NCBI GenBank assembly: GCA_002007465.1
Contig: LNAC01000036.1
Coordinates: 1,562,881 to 1,626,880 of the forward strand
DNA length: 64,000 nt
DNA from: Ailurus styani
Taxonomy: Eukaryota > Chordata > Mammalia > Carnivora > Ailuridae
Reading direction: 5' to 3'
The position numbers and the translations under genes were made by a program. Below the pieces are notes generated by a model. That model was not told the DNA's origin and did not search any database. It worked only from the letters and a program-made list of their open reading frames with translations. Positions 44,429-56,044 of the stretch are shown one piece after another. Each line of letters opens with the position of its first letter. Position 1 is the first letter of the stretch.

Positions 44429-44671
44429 GGGCGCCTGGGTGGCTCAGTCATTAAGCATCTGCCTTCAGCTCAGGTCGTGATCCCAGGCTCCAGGGACTGA
44501 GCCCCACATCAGGCTCCCTGCTTAGCAGGGAGTCTGCTTCTCCCTCTGCCTCTGCTGCTCTCCCTGCTTGTGCTCTCTCTCTCTCTCTTGCTGTCTCTCT
44601 CTGTCAAATAAATAAATAAATAGATAAATAAATAAATAAAATCTCTAAAAAAGTAATAAAAATAAAAAATA
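44429..44671 (+). repeat. CAN-SINE, older arctoid type, with target-site duplication
   Basis: Plus strand 'ggggcgcctgggtggctcag', body 'cttctccctctgcctctgct'. It is flanked by 'aaattagctcttctag' (44413-44428) and 'aaattagttcttctag' (44672-44687); one C/T difference fits a greater age. AAAT-rich composite tail. Confidence 0.97.
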
Positions 44672-44870
44672 AAATTAGTTCTTCTAGAAAGCACGTACTT
44701 GAATCTTGTTCCATATCTTAATAGTTTACAGTTTCTGTTTTTTAATTGGAGTGTTTAGACAACAGTCGTGTTTACCTTCTTACTTTTTTTTTAAATTTAT
44801 TCCATCAATTCTTTGTTCTTTTTTTCTAATTTCCTTTCTTTTGGACTGAATATGTAATATACCCAAATAT

Positions 44871-45356
44871 ATACAAAATACTTATGGGGTAGGTAGATTC
44901 CTAAACTTCATAAGAATAGTATAAATTTTAACTGCTGTTTTTATTATCATGAATGATGAAGAAACAAGCCCATCTTGTGAGTTTCATGATTTCACACACA
45001 CATATGTTGTGGTGAAACTGAAGGTCATCGATTACTTAGTCTGGCTCTTTGTAATATGCTGTTTCTACTACAATGACATATTGCACCATGCATTATGTAT
45101 ATGGAAATCTGCCTGGAGTATATTTACCTGAGAATGATAGCTTTCATTCAGTTAACTGACCTTTGGACTTATTTTTGAATTAATTTCACATGTGAAATAT
45201 TATTGCATTCTAATAAAACATTAATTAAAAATTCAATTTTTGCCATCAGATACTTTGGTGTCAAATCTTAGTTTGACTACTAATTTGCCCAACATCACAC
45301 AGGTAGAAATTTTGAGGTTTAATTTTCTTTATTTGCTAGGTAATGGCTAATTCGTA
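44871..45356. other. unassigned sequence
   Basis: Possibly decayed L1 at the start; otherwise nothing recognised. Confidence 0.4.
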
Positions 45357-45560
45357 GGCCACCTGGGTGGCTCAGTCAGTTCAGCATTTGACTCCTGACT
45401 TCGGCTCAGGTCATGATACCAGGGTTTTGAGTTTGAGGCCTGCATTGGACTTTGCAGCAGCATGGACTCTGCTTGAGATCCTCTCTCTCCCTCTCCCTCT
45501 GCCTCTGCCCCTCCCTCCACTCATGCACTTTCTCTCTCTCACACACAAATAAATAAATAT
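45357..45560 (+). repeat. CAN-SINE, oldest type in the window
   Basis: Plus strand 'gccacctgggtggctcagtc', with the older 'agttcagcatttgactcctg' head and 'gggttttgagtttgaggcc' middle, and tail 'aaataaataaatatttg'. Substantially diverged. Confidence 0.93.
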
Positions 45561-46837
45561 TTGTTGTTGTTTTGGATGATTAAAGGTACTAGAACCTACA
45601 AGCTGCATCCATGAATCACAGAATAATCTTCAAAGGACAATGTTTGGAAGGGTGAAAGATACCACCACTCTCATTCCCTCTCTCCATTATTTTCTCTGAA
45701 CCAAGCTGATTAATCTCTCCTCTGATGACACTTTTTTCTTTCTCGGTATTTTCATAGACATCCCAGTCCAGCCTTATTGATCTAGAATCAGCCTGCCTTT
45801 TTCAAGTAACTCCACTGACTGTTACATGCTCAGAGGAAAACTGATATATCATGTTCTAATGAAAACAAAAGAAGGGGAGAAGCAAGATATTTGAAGTGAG
45901 GCAAATCTGGATGTAGCTTCAGGCAACTCACTTAAAAAAATTATGTATTATATACTATGTATTACATACATAGTATGTGTATATTTATCATATCTATTAT
46001 CTTTGGGTGGATATTTTAACTTCATATTCTCATCTACTCTCTCCAAGATTTAATATTTAAATTAAGCTACTGCACTTCAAGTACAATTACAGAATACTTC
46101 TTGTCATTTCTATCTTGCCCTGTCTATGACTACTAGGCAGTCTTGCACCTTTGGGGCAGTAGTAAAAGGCAAGAAGAACAATCAAATGACCCGGCTATCA
46201 CAGATAAGAGTTTATGAAAGTGACCTGGGGGATCGATTCTGGCGACTTTCAGTGCAAGGATTAAAACGGCAAGATGGAGGGTAGACAATAATAGGGATCC
46301 TGGAAAACTTGATGAATCTACTCTGGTCTCAATATCCACCAGAACAGAAGCTAAGATGCTCTTGGGTTCACAGGCTCAATGCCCCCACATACTCCTACTC
46401 CACAACTCTAGCCCTTTTTCCATGATGGGCTGGATGTTCATTCTCTCTTTGCCTTTCCCGTCAGCTTCACCTTTTGAGCATTTGCCTTTGTGGAATCTAT
46501 CAAGGCACTCCTGGGCTCTGACTTCCTTTGATGTAACCAATGAAATCCACTGGCAGGAAGCTGGCAGGGTTCAGAGAAGAGAGAGAAGATGAGGTGTTAT
46601 TTCTGTTTATTCCCTTGTCTAGGTATGGTTTTGCCCTGGCTGCTCTCCTCTATCCAAGTAATAAACCCCACTGGAGAACCTTCAATGAATAAACGTCTCA
46701 CCAGATTTCAGTGATGGCTTATGTCTTCCTCTACTCTCTCTCCCCAACTTTCTACTCCAGGCTCAGATTTGGTGGTATTTTCTTACATATGTTTTATAAA
46801 TGTAAAAATATGTATTTTATACATATGCATGTATATT
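45561..46837. other. unassigned; 46350-46740 probably an ancient repeat
   Basis: A short inverted motif 'atactatgtattacatacatagtat' type is present near 45951-45976. The segment 46350-46740 has the texture of an old LTR or DNA element ('gccctggctgctctcctcta', 'caagtaataaaccccac') but I cannot assign it. Confidence 0.4.
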
Positions 46838-46856
46838 TCTCATACCTATATTTCTT

Positions 46857-47005
46857 TGCCTTTTAGGATTTTCTTTATTTATTAGAGAGAGATTGAGCAC
46901 AAGCAGGGGGAGTGGCAGAGGGAGAGGGAGAAGCAGGCTCCCCGCTTGATCAGGGAGCTAGACATGGGATTTGATCCCAGGACCCTGGGACATGACCTGA
47001 GTGGA
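46857..47005 (-). repeat. CAN-SINE lacking its tRNA head, with target-site duplication
   Basis: Minus strand body 'gagattgagcacaagcag', 'agaagcaggctccccgct', 'gatcccaggaccctggg', 'catgacctgag', then it stops: the ~40-bp promoter-bearing head that should end in 'ccacccaggcgcccc' is absent. The exact 17-bp word 'tctcatacctatatttc' is at 46838-46854 and 47006-47022, so the truncation happened during insertion and is not a later deletion. Confidence 0.93.
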
Positions 47006-47019
47006 TCTCATACCTATAT

Positions 47020-47275
47020 TTCACATATATAATATATATTACATATATTATATATACAATGTACATTACATATATATAATATACATTACATATATTATAT
47101 ATAATACATGTTACATGTCATGTATAATATATGTTACATATATTATATAATATATAATATATTATATTTATAATACATTATATATTATTGATAATGTAAT
47201 ATTATATATCATAATAAATTATATGTTAATTATATACTATATAATATATATTATATATGTAACATATATATAAAA
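47020..47275. repeat. AT-rich palindromic tract, (TATA/TTACATATAT)n
   Basis: About 255 bp made almost only of A and T, with repeated 'acatatattatata' and 'ttacatatatta' words. Nearly every part can pair with another, so it would form cruciforms or hairpins. It starts at the 3' target-site copy of the headless SINE. Confidence 0.93.
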
Positions 47276-49254
47276 CCTTCATCAAATCTCTAAAATCACC
47301 CCTCTTGACCATGTCTTTTTTTCTTTTGCAACTTTGATAGATATAGACCCTCAATTCAAATCCTGCCTCTAAACTCACAAAGTCCACCTGGTTCACCTTC
47401 CTGTCTTGCTACCCTAAGAGCATCCAAAATATACATCTTCTTCTTATCATGCCTGGATCTCCAAATATCTTGCTGACCAAGACTTGTTCTTATCAATTGA
47501 GATATACTCATCTGCTTTACTAATTTAAAATTGTTCCTGTTCCACCAGGAAGATATGACAGACACACCTTAACGGTAACACACATTAGTATTTCCAAGCA
47601 CACGATAGCATACACAAACCTCCTTACAAAATATATTTCCTATATCTGTTAAGTTTTTCAAAAATCCTATTTTAAAATAACATATTTTAATTTTGATCAA
47701 AATTTCAGTTTTTTTTTTTTTACTCTCTATATCTGCAAATGATTATTTTTTCTCTGAATGCCCATACAAGTATGTAGGTAAAGTCTATGGTTTTATGGTT
47801 TCAGTATTGAATTATTTCATAATCTGATCAAATAGCACAAATGTAACTGCTACATTATTTCATACAATAGCGTGTTTCTTGGGCAACAGGTGGTTTGTTG
47901 GATTCATAAGTATAAGGCAATTATAACTCCTAACTACCACTGACAGTGATGTAAGGAATATGATAATTTATTCTAAGGAGAAAAAAAAATAGTACTCATT
48001 GGTTGTTACAAGTTCAGAGGCAAAACTGTGGCATTTTATACATGGTGACATATTTGCTGCTTACACAACTGAATTCTGTACTGACAGTACCCAAGTTGTC
48101 ATCCACTCACCACTGAACTGCAACATGTGGGAGCCTGGGAGTCAAGGAGAAAAGTCAAGTTTAAACAGAGTGGGCCATGCTTGATGGCCACACGGATACT
48201 CTCTCCCTTTGGTACTATTCAACACTGTTTGTGAGGCAAAACAACCAGAAAAGTTATCTCTTGTTCGGGAATATCCAGGGATTAAATTCTCAGGTTGTTT
48301 GTGATGAAAATGCCATATGCATGCCTTTCATCAGTAAGTATAAAACAATATAAAGTTGCCTTCACAGATTTCATTGGCTGACCTGAATCAATTATTTAAA
48401 ATGTTTCACTCTTAATTCATAAGACAATGATATTTACAATTGGCTGATATCTTTAACAATGAAAATTGTTTCTGTCTCAAATAATTACTAAAGCATGGAA
48501 TGAGTAACATACATTGCCTTGTATTCCATTATCTTATATAGGTCCTATTAAGCATTTTTATAAGATCTATACTATTTTGCCTGTTTTTGCACACCATCAC
48601 AAATTTGACCCTAGCACAATGACTAGCACAAAGAAGCCACTCACTATTAAGTATAAACCAATCAATTTTTTAAAAATAGTAAAGGTTCTTCCAACATCCC
48701 ATGTTCCCCTCTGAACTCCTCCTGAATTTTCTCCAATACTGATAATAGATTAAGGAGAACTGGGGCAGAGTTGGAGTAGAGAAAGGAAAAAAACAAAAAC
48801 AAAACTATCCTATCCTTTTCAATGCTTGTCATTTCAAAAATAGTATTTTTATATTTTATATGGGAGCTATTCTACGGGTTAAACCTGCATTGGTAAGTGA
48901 ACTATAGACTCCAAATGGAATAAATTTGGATAAATCAATGTACTTGACAAGACAAATACCAATGATGACTCGAAGCAAAGGAGACAAAATCAGTCAAACC
49001 AGACAAACCAATAAAAAGGGTAAACTAAACAATGCCTTTATATAAAAAGAATAAAGCATGAAGAAGACGTACACACACATCCATCATCCATGCACATTAA
49101 TTCAAGGTTATTTGATAAGTCTGAATATATTTCTCTGATGAGACATTTAGATAAAAATGAATTTACTCTTTTTACGTGAACACATATAAAAATCCCTTAC
49201 TAACTCAGAAATAAAAATAGTGACTGTGGAAATATATTTTTCAGTCACAGAGGA
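47276..49254. other. unassigned sequence, about 2 kb
   Basis: No named repeat and no coding signal. Short frames at 47356-47565, 47999-48184 and 48514-48714 lack recognisable motifs. Confidence 0.45.
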
Positions 49255-49400
49255 ATGGAGGCATGGTGGTGTAATGCAGAGAACTTAGGGTCCTGGGGTC
49301 AGACAATCTGTGTTCAAATCCTGCCTTTATTACTTCCTCACCATATGACATAGCTCATCCTACTCTGAAGGATTATTCTAAAAACTGAAGTTAGTATATA
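49255..49400 (+). repeat. MIR SINE fragment
   Basis: The MIR 5' pattern is visible: 'ggtggtgtaatgcagagaac', 'gtcctggggtcagacaatctg', 'tgttcaaatcctgcctttat'. Confidence 0.75.
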
Positions 49401-50441
49401 ATAACAACAAACTTACTTCTTTCCATATTGGTAGTTCTCTTTGAGAATCGTTTCTTCCAGGAAATTTAATTCTATTTTGAGTTTCTGTGTGTGTTTGTGT
49501 GTGTATGTGTGACCATGCCATAGTCTGTTGTTTACTTTCTCAAAGTTTTCCTAAAATATAGGGATTGTAGCTATATTACCTTTCCTAGATGAAATCAAAT
49601 TGAAGCCTTAAGTACTTGTCAGTCTGTGAAGGAAAGTTTTGCTTCCTTATGGCCTGAATATCTGGGAATGAGTTTCCCTTGGTATTCTTTCTGGTTCAGG
49701 TGGGAAGAAAAGAGGTTGAGGAAAAAGAAAACTTCCAACATCCACTGGATGCCTTGACGATGAGTGTGGGTTTTAAGCGTACAGATGGAGCGCCTACTGA
49801 CAAATGTGGCCTTTCCAATATTTATTTTGAAACTAAACACTGCAGTACATAAAAATCCTGAAAAATTTATTTTTTTTGAAAACATAAGCATTTAAAATAA
49901 ATGTCTCTTGCTTCAGTGAAGACTCACTAGCCTAAATGTTATAATTGCTTTTAAGTGCCAAGGAAGTTGGAGAAATAAAAGATAAAATTACAGTGGCTGC
50001 TTCCCTCATGAAAAGTCATTCTTTTAGTAATTCAGTAAACAGAGGCACTTATATAATCCTGTTCATCTGTGAAAAATACTTTATGACAAAGATGTCTCTG
50101 TGATAAGAATTAATTAAGATCAACCATCTGGTTTGAGGAGTTTTTCTCTAAAAACAAAAGGAAAAAAGTATTCTTGAATTGTTTAAAAAAGGCAGTGTTC
50201 ATTAAAGATAGAAAAGTAAATAATATTATTCTGATTAATTTAGGCAGGAATGTGTATGTTTAGGAAAGAAGGGAGTCACCCAGCTGAGATGAAAACTAAA
50301 CAAATATCTTTATCTCTATGTATGTATCTATCTCAGTCTGGATGTCTCTATATATCTCTACCTACACAGCATATATGGCTTATATTATTATTGTTGTAAC
50401 TTTCCATTAAGACTTTCAAATGGAATATTCGGGGCCTCAAA
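49401..50441. other. unassigned sequence
   Basis: Contains an impure (GT)n tract at about 49484-49512. Nothing else recognised. Confidence 0.4.
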
Positions 50442-50449
50442 AACTTTCA

Positions 50450-50633
50450 TTTTTTTTTAAAGATTTTATTTATTATTTATTTGACAGAGAGAGAGAGAGA
50501 TCACAAGTAGGCAGAGAGGCAGGCAGAGAGAGGAGGAAACAGGCTCCCCGCTGAGCAGAGAGCCCCATGAGGGGCTCAATCATGACCTGAGCTGAAGGCA
50601 GAGGCTTAACCCACTGAGTCACCCAGGCGCCCC
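50450..50633 (-). repeat. CAN-SINE, young, with small internal deletion
   Basis: Minus strand ending 'gagtcacccaggcgcccc'. The word 'aactttc' flanks it (50442-50448 and 50634-50640). Relative to other copies it lacks about 16 bp between 'gggctcaat' and 'catgacctgag' (normally '...cccaggaccctgagat...'). Confidence 0.95.
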
Positions 50634-50640
50634 AACTTTC

Positions 50641-51000
50641 GTGTTTAGTATTAATCTTTTATTCTTCTCCTCCCAAACCCCACACAAGAGTAGGCTTACA
50701 TAGCCTTCTGACTGTTCTGTCATTTTGATCCTATCTTTTCTGAACTCAACTAGAAATTTCACTAAGGAATCAGGGAACGACCTCCATTATCATGAAATTC
50801 TTCTGTGTGCTTAATTTTAATTCTTCATAACACAACTACATTATTCCAATCTTATTAGTAAAGACATCTACATTTTTCAGAATGACAGAATGTGACATAC
50901 ACATTATACCTGAATATATTTCTGGAGTATGTGTTTTGGTATGATCAGGTAAGAGTAAGGTAATTGAGACCCCCACCCCCAATACACATATTTATTCCAA
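50641..51000. other. unassigned sequence
   Basis: Nothing recognised. Confidence 0.4.
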
Positions 51001-51188
51001 TCCACCAAATACACCTGGATTTAAATCTCTCTTTGCCATTTACCAGCCACGTGGCCTTGGACTGTTTCGGAGGACTGTTAAAAAAATGAATTCCTCTATT
51101 ATTTTCTATGACAATCTTGCTATATGTTTATGAAATATTTAACACAGGGCATAGAAAAGAACAGGTACTCAATCAATGGTAGCCATAC
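51001..51188 (+). repeat. MIR SINE
   Basis: 'gcatttaccagccacgtggcc'-type phrase near 51035, 'ttggactgtttcgg', then 'acacagggcatagaaaagaac' and 'ggtactcaatcaatggtag' follow the MIR order. Confidence 0.75.
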
Positions 51189-51929
51189 AACAGAAACAGG
51201 TTCCCAGAAGAGCCTTTTGAAGGAAATTTATATTCGTGTTTCTGGCTCTCAATAATGAAGACTTTACAAAGTCAGCTTCTTGTGAGCAGGACGTGATTCT
51301 GTGGAGGGGCACATTCACATTCATGCAAACCTACATATGTTCTCTAACTTCAATGTAACATCTCTAAGTTTAGTAACATTAGTTTTTAAATTATATGTAA
51401 GATTTTAACACTCATGGTGCTATTAATAAAAAGCAAATTCTTCAATACCTATTTTTACAAAGCTTAGCCATGCTTTAGAGATATATGACTCCTCTATCCT
51501 GAAGACATAATTTTACTTATAATTTTGTATTCCCAATAATTGGTCAGCAACTTTTAACAGTTCTCAATGTCGCTAAGAGAACATGTGATTTTTTTGGACA
51601 GATGTGTTCTGTGATTAGGGTTTTTCTTTTCTAATATGCTACACAATTTCCCTTTTAAGAAGTTTGAGCTGCTAAATGTTCAACTGAATCAAAAGAATGC
51701 TGGCATTGTGCCCAAAAAACAAATATTCTAGGTACAATAGACAAGTAAATATTCATTAGAAGTGTCTGGGTATGACGTGAACTGGAACAGCACTGGGATA
51801 AATGACCTTGTGTCACGTAGGAGCCAGTCAGGAAATAGAGATTATATCACTTATTTTAACAAAGAAGATTTTGTTTACTTTAAACTACTGTTAACAAACC
51901 GGGAAGAAAGAGGAAAACACTAAAGTATC
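51189..51929. other. unassigned sequence
   Basis: Nothing recognised. Confidence 0.4.
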
Positions 51930-52345
51930 ACTTTAGGAAGCAGCTACCCTCCCTAGGGATGGGCGAACCAAGGGAAGAGGCTGGAATTTTCACAGCTTAT
52001 AAACTGAAGAGTGGGGTCCTGTGGCACAGAGACAGCCTCTGAGAGAGGGCACCAGCCAGATGGTGCCGTGTGTCTCTGAGCTCAGAGGAAGGCCCATGTG
52101 CTTGGATCCGGGTGGGTACAAATGGGTTGGTTCTGTAGTTTCAGAAGAGGGAGGGGTGAGGCTGATGCTGTGAGTGCTGGGAAACCTGGGGATTGGAAAT
52201 GTGCTGGGTGGACACTGATGAGAACAGCAAGCAAAAAAAGGAAGAACCATGATCCTTCTTCCCCCTCTCCTTCAGCTCTCTGGCCCTCCTCTAGAGATGG
52301 TGACAGGTAGGACCTAACAGGTAGCCACCTGGCAAAGGTACAATG
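51930..52345. repeat. GC-richer block, probably an ancient repeat, unassigned
   Basis: A sharply G-rich block in AT-rich surroundings ('gaagaggctggaattttcac', 'ggaaacctggggattggaaa', 'cagctctctggccctcctc', 'taacaggtagccacctggc'). I have the impression of a widespread mammalian repeat but cannot name it. Overlapping 86- and 70-codon frames on opposite strands show no domain. Confidence 0.4.
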
Positions 52346-53946
52346 GTATCTGAACCTGAATGAGTATGGCTTAATGACAGAACCTGTATTATCAGAGCAA
52401 TTTTCTTTTGGGCATAATTTCTGTGTTTCTGTACTAAATATTCAGAGATGAAATAGTAAATAAAAACAGAGAAAGAAGAAATTATATGAAGTAAAACAGA
52501 AAAACTTAAAAGAGATAAGGGTAAAAAAGAGGTAAGTGTCCTTAAAAAGATACTTAGAGAACGGAGTGCATAAGTAAATGGAGAATTTATGGACTACAGC
52601 CCAAGTGGTGGATACTTCCTAATGGGTCTGCCCAGAATAGCGTCCTGCTTTTCTCAAATGGATCTCTTTGTTCTTCATCGCATGGGATACAGTTTAGGTA
52701 TCCAGTCAGTGCTACCACTTTCATGCTTGTTATAAATTACCCTGAACAGGATGATAACCTAGTTCAACAGAGTCTGACTAACATCCTCCCATAGGTCTTA
52801 CAGACAGATCAGTACTCCTTTGTCTTTACCATCATCATCCTTAGCATTAAATTCAGAATCACAAAAACTATTGAGTTTCAGTTTCTCTCTGCTGGTGAAG
52901 AATATGGGACCCTTGTGTCCATGTATACAGAATAAGCTAATCAGAGAATGGGTCTCCTCCCAGGGAAAGACAGCAGCAAAAGAGAGAGCAACTTGGTGGA
53001 TTAAGTTCCTTCCTCGAGGACCCCTGACATCAACTTGTCTCCTTCTAGTCCCTGTGATTGGGTGACCTTAAAAAATAAATCCCACCTTCTTCAGAGTCTA
53101 CTCTGACTTTGGATTTTGTCTTGCAAGCCCAAGTCTCCTCCCTGGTCTAGGATATCTTGCCTGATTTAAAATCTGATAACTTCTATTAAAAGGTCTATTA
53201 AACACACCCTCCCCTTTCAACACTCTTTTCACTAACTCACACCCTGACATCCTCTTTTGTGGGGAGACTAAACTATTTTAAGAATAACCTTGATTTTGTT
53301 CCAATTTATAGTAAAAAAAAATCCTCCACAAATTCGAATATTCTAATGAAATTTTGAGTTATTCAAGATAAAACTCACGATATAGTAACATCATGCTTGA
53401 GAACTGCATCTAAACTATTAGTGCATTTAAAAAAATTTTTTTTTTCCTTGCCACCTGGAATGTTCTGCTCTTTCTTTCCTCTACTACCTGCACTCTGAAA
53501 CTCTGAACTGATTTTTGGAAGCACACACAGGACACAGACATGCAAATGCCACTTGAACCTCCTTCATACAATCTTCATGGAATTCTTCTCAAGGTTGGAA
53601 TTTATCAGTCTTCTCACTTCTCATGATTATTTCATTATATAAGGTGGGAAGTACTTCAAGGTTCAGCTAGACATTTAAATAAGAGACTTCTCCTTCCTAT
53701 AATCCTGCAGACTTTTAGCTGTGGATGTGAGTTGACTCGCTGTCAACCCATAAAATGAAAATAATAGTGGTCTGTATAAATATATTTATACAGAATAGTT
53801 TTTGCCTCATAAATTACCTATTTTTGTTGTGCCCTAAATATTTTCTAAGTGTATATGGACAAGTTTTTGTTTTTTGGATTTTGTTGTTACTGTTGTCTGT
53901 GAACTGAGATTGGATCAAGGTTATTTTTTGTAACTTGAAAATAAAG
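52346..53946. other. unassigned sequence
   Basis: No named repeat. The 81-codon plus frame at 52820-53065 has no recognised motif. Confidence 0.4.
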
Positions 53947-53960
53947 ACTTCACTCCTGTT

Positions 53961-54175
53961 GTTTTTTTATAGAAAGTCTTTTTTAAATTTTTTTTTAAGA
54001 TTTTATTTACTTATTTGATGGAGAGAGAGATTACACGTAGGCAGACAGGCAGGCAGAGAGAGAGCAGGAAGCAGGCTCCCTGCTGAGCCCGATGCAGGGC
54101 TCAATCCCAGGACCCTGAGATCATGACCTAGGTCAAAGGCAGAGGCTTTAACCCACTGAGCCACCCAGGTGCCCC
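53961..54175 (-). repeat. CAN-SINE, young, with target-site duplication
   Basis: Minus strand ending 'ccacccaggtgcccc'. The word 'acttcactcctgtt' stands at 53947-53960 and 54177-54190. About 10 bp is missing around 'ctgagcccgatgcaggg' relative to related copies. A long T-rich tail (53961-53997) includes 'atagaaagtc'. Confidence 0.97.
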
Positions 54176-54190
54176 AACTTCACTCCTGTT

Positions 54191-54878
54191 TTAAAGGTTG
54201 AATCTACTACTCTAGTCCTTTCTGTTTCTCTCCTCTGTCACCACCCTTCCCTGTCTCAGCTGCCCCCAAATTCCCCCAGCTGTCTCTAGACTGTTTATTA
54301 TCCTGGTTTTCAGGTTGTTTGAAAGGCATTTGAAAGCATTTAAGGAACTGGTGAGGGCTGGTTTTGCTCCCAGATGTATTAAACAGCTTCACTGTCGAAG
54401 TTGTTATTTTATTATTAACTGATTAAACAACAGTATCCTGAAAGTCATGGTGTTTTTAATTACCTATATTCCTTACAATGTTTTGCATAATTTTTTTCTC
54501 CAGCAATTTAGTAGGACCTTGGCTTTCATTCATTGGACAGTGTAGTAATGACTACTCACATCCATCCCTGAAGACACATGACATGTGGTGATTTGTCATT
54601 TTCCTGGTGCTCAAATTTGAGATCTGCACAGTGTGAGGCTATAGTTCAAAAAGCGTCCCTTAACTGGTGAACGAATTTTGCTGAGTAGTGAGACTACACA
54701 GCCCCAACCTGGCTTTGCTCTAGTGGCATTTGATGTACAAGTTCAGTCTCGCTGAAAAACGATATTTATTATTCAGGAAATACTCATCTTAAAGCAAGGA
54801 TTTTCATGCTGCATTCCTCCCCGAAAACAGTAATTACTGGAATTTAAAAGATAAGCTTTTTGTATATTGATAGAAAAT
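54191..54878. other. unassigned sequence; 54410-54860 may be conserved non-coding
   Basis: No named repeats. The part with 'gattaaacaacagtatcctg', 'tgtttttaattacctatatt' and 'tttgcataattttttt' is dense in homeobox-type TAAT words. This is only an impression. Confidence 0.3.
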
Positions 54879-54888
54879 AAATTTTCAA

Positions 54889-55096
54889 CAGATGAACAAA
54901 GGGGAGGAGAAGGAAAAATAGAATAAGGCAAACACAGAGTTAAGAGACTCAATTCTAGAAAACAGAGAAGCTGGAGGGCAGGGGGTGGGGGTATGGGGTA
55001 ACTGGGTCATGGGCATTCAGGAGGGCACAGGATGTAATGAACACTGGGTGTTACATGAAACTGATGAATTACTAAATTCTATCTTTGAAACTAAAT

Positions 55097-55158
<62 letters not shown>

Positions 55159-55170
55159 GGGAAAAAAAGC
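54889..55170 (+). repeat. carnivore L1 3' end, 5'-truncated, with target-site duplication
   Basis: Plus-strand L1 tail: 'gtcatgggcattcaggaggg', 'aatgaacactgggtgttaca', 'actgatgaattactaaattc', then 'gaaactaaata' and a (GAAA)n tail. The 10-bp word 'aaattttcaa' stands at 54879-54888 and 55171-55180. Only ~210 bp of L1 were copied. Confidence 0.93.
55097..55157. repeat. (GAAA)n tetranucleotide repeat
   Basis: About 15 uninterrupted AAAG units grown from the tail of the L1 insertion; likely polymorphic. Confidence 0.97.
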
Positions 55171-55180
55171 AAATTTTCAA

Positions 55181-55879
55181 GTATCCTCTTCTGTCATAGC
55201 TGGAAAAGTACTTATTCTCTCTTAATTTATGTCCCAACCTATAAAATACTTCTGAAGATGTCAGGAAGTATTAATTAAGACAGTAAATGCATATTAACAC
55301 TGGCTCATGGTGAGTCCTTAATAACTAATGAGAATTATTGCTAAATTTTATCTTAGTACTTTGGCCAAGAACTATAGTTTCCTTTTTTTTCTTTCTTTTT
55401 AGATCCTCTGCTGTTTTTCTATATATTGCATGGTTATTAGTTGATCTTCTCCAATAGAATAATATCAAACATTTTGAAAGAGGTTAACCTGGCTGTTTTC
55501 TTTTTCCTGAAATGACTACACAGTCTCCTCAGAGTCTTTAATTGGATTTCAGTTGGTTAGTATATTTTTTGAATTCTAACACTTGTTAAGACACTGGTAA
55601 AGAATAAAAATCAATTTCAAAACTAAAAAGGAATTGATCATTGTTTTAGTATTGATATCTCATTTTTCAAATATACTTATTTTCATAAAAGCATTTTAAT
55701 GTTAAAAATCTTTTTTAAAGAGATGCTTTATTCTTAATCTATGTTTTTCACTAACTTTGTAAGGACCAGAGGGCTTGCTCTTTAAAAGCAAAGCAGGCCC
55801 TCTAGTTGTCTAAAGAGATTTGCTGTGTTAAGATTATTTTTCATTGCACTCTTTTATTCTAAAATAAATTCTATTCTAT
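55181..55879. other. unassigned sequence
   Basis: Nothing recognised. Confidence 0.4.
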
Positions 55880-55884
55880 GACAT

Positions 55885-56044
55885 TGAAACTTTTTAAAAC
55901 AGCTTTATTGAGACATAATTGATATGCAAAGAACTGCACATATTTAATTTGTACAAATTGATGAGTTTGGATATATGCAAACCCCCACAATACCATTAAC
56001 ACAATCAAGGTAATAGATATATCCAACACCTCCACAAGTTTCCC
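55885..56044 (-). repeat. L1 3'-UTR fragment, antisense
   Basis: 'cagctttattgagacataat', 'tgatgagtttggatatatgc', 'ccattaacacaatcaaggta' are antisense L1 3' UTR words. It is followed at 56045 by a second 3' UTR start ('aagctttatttaggataatt'), so two copies abut. Confidence 0.85.

Larger units (their letters stand above)
42191..44870 (-). repeat. L1 ORF2 region, antisense, long degenerate copy
   Basis: A long ordered run of antisense ORF2 phrases: 'agggttttctacgtatatta' (42221), 'ccatatgccttttatttcc', 'ccttaccttgttcttgatct', 'gagataatcatatgatgt' (42564), 'gtttggcagaactcactta' (42870), 'gactcatgggtcatttagaa' (43498), 'gttgggacttgtgacc' (43640), up to 'aattggagtgtttagacaa' (44743). It covers much of the reverse-transcriptase to central part of ORF2 but is full of stops. 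Two CAN-SINEs (43712, 44429) interrupt it. Confidence 0.88.

Noticed and set aside
44509..44694. Phe/Tyr-rich hydrophobic frame as a membrane peptide
   Set aside because: It is the reverse translation of a CAN-SINE tail, whose AAAT repeats give Leu-Phe-Ile-Tyr runs.
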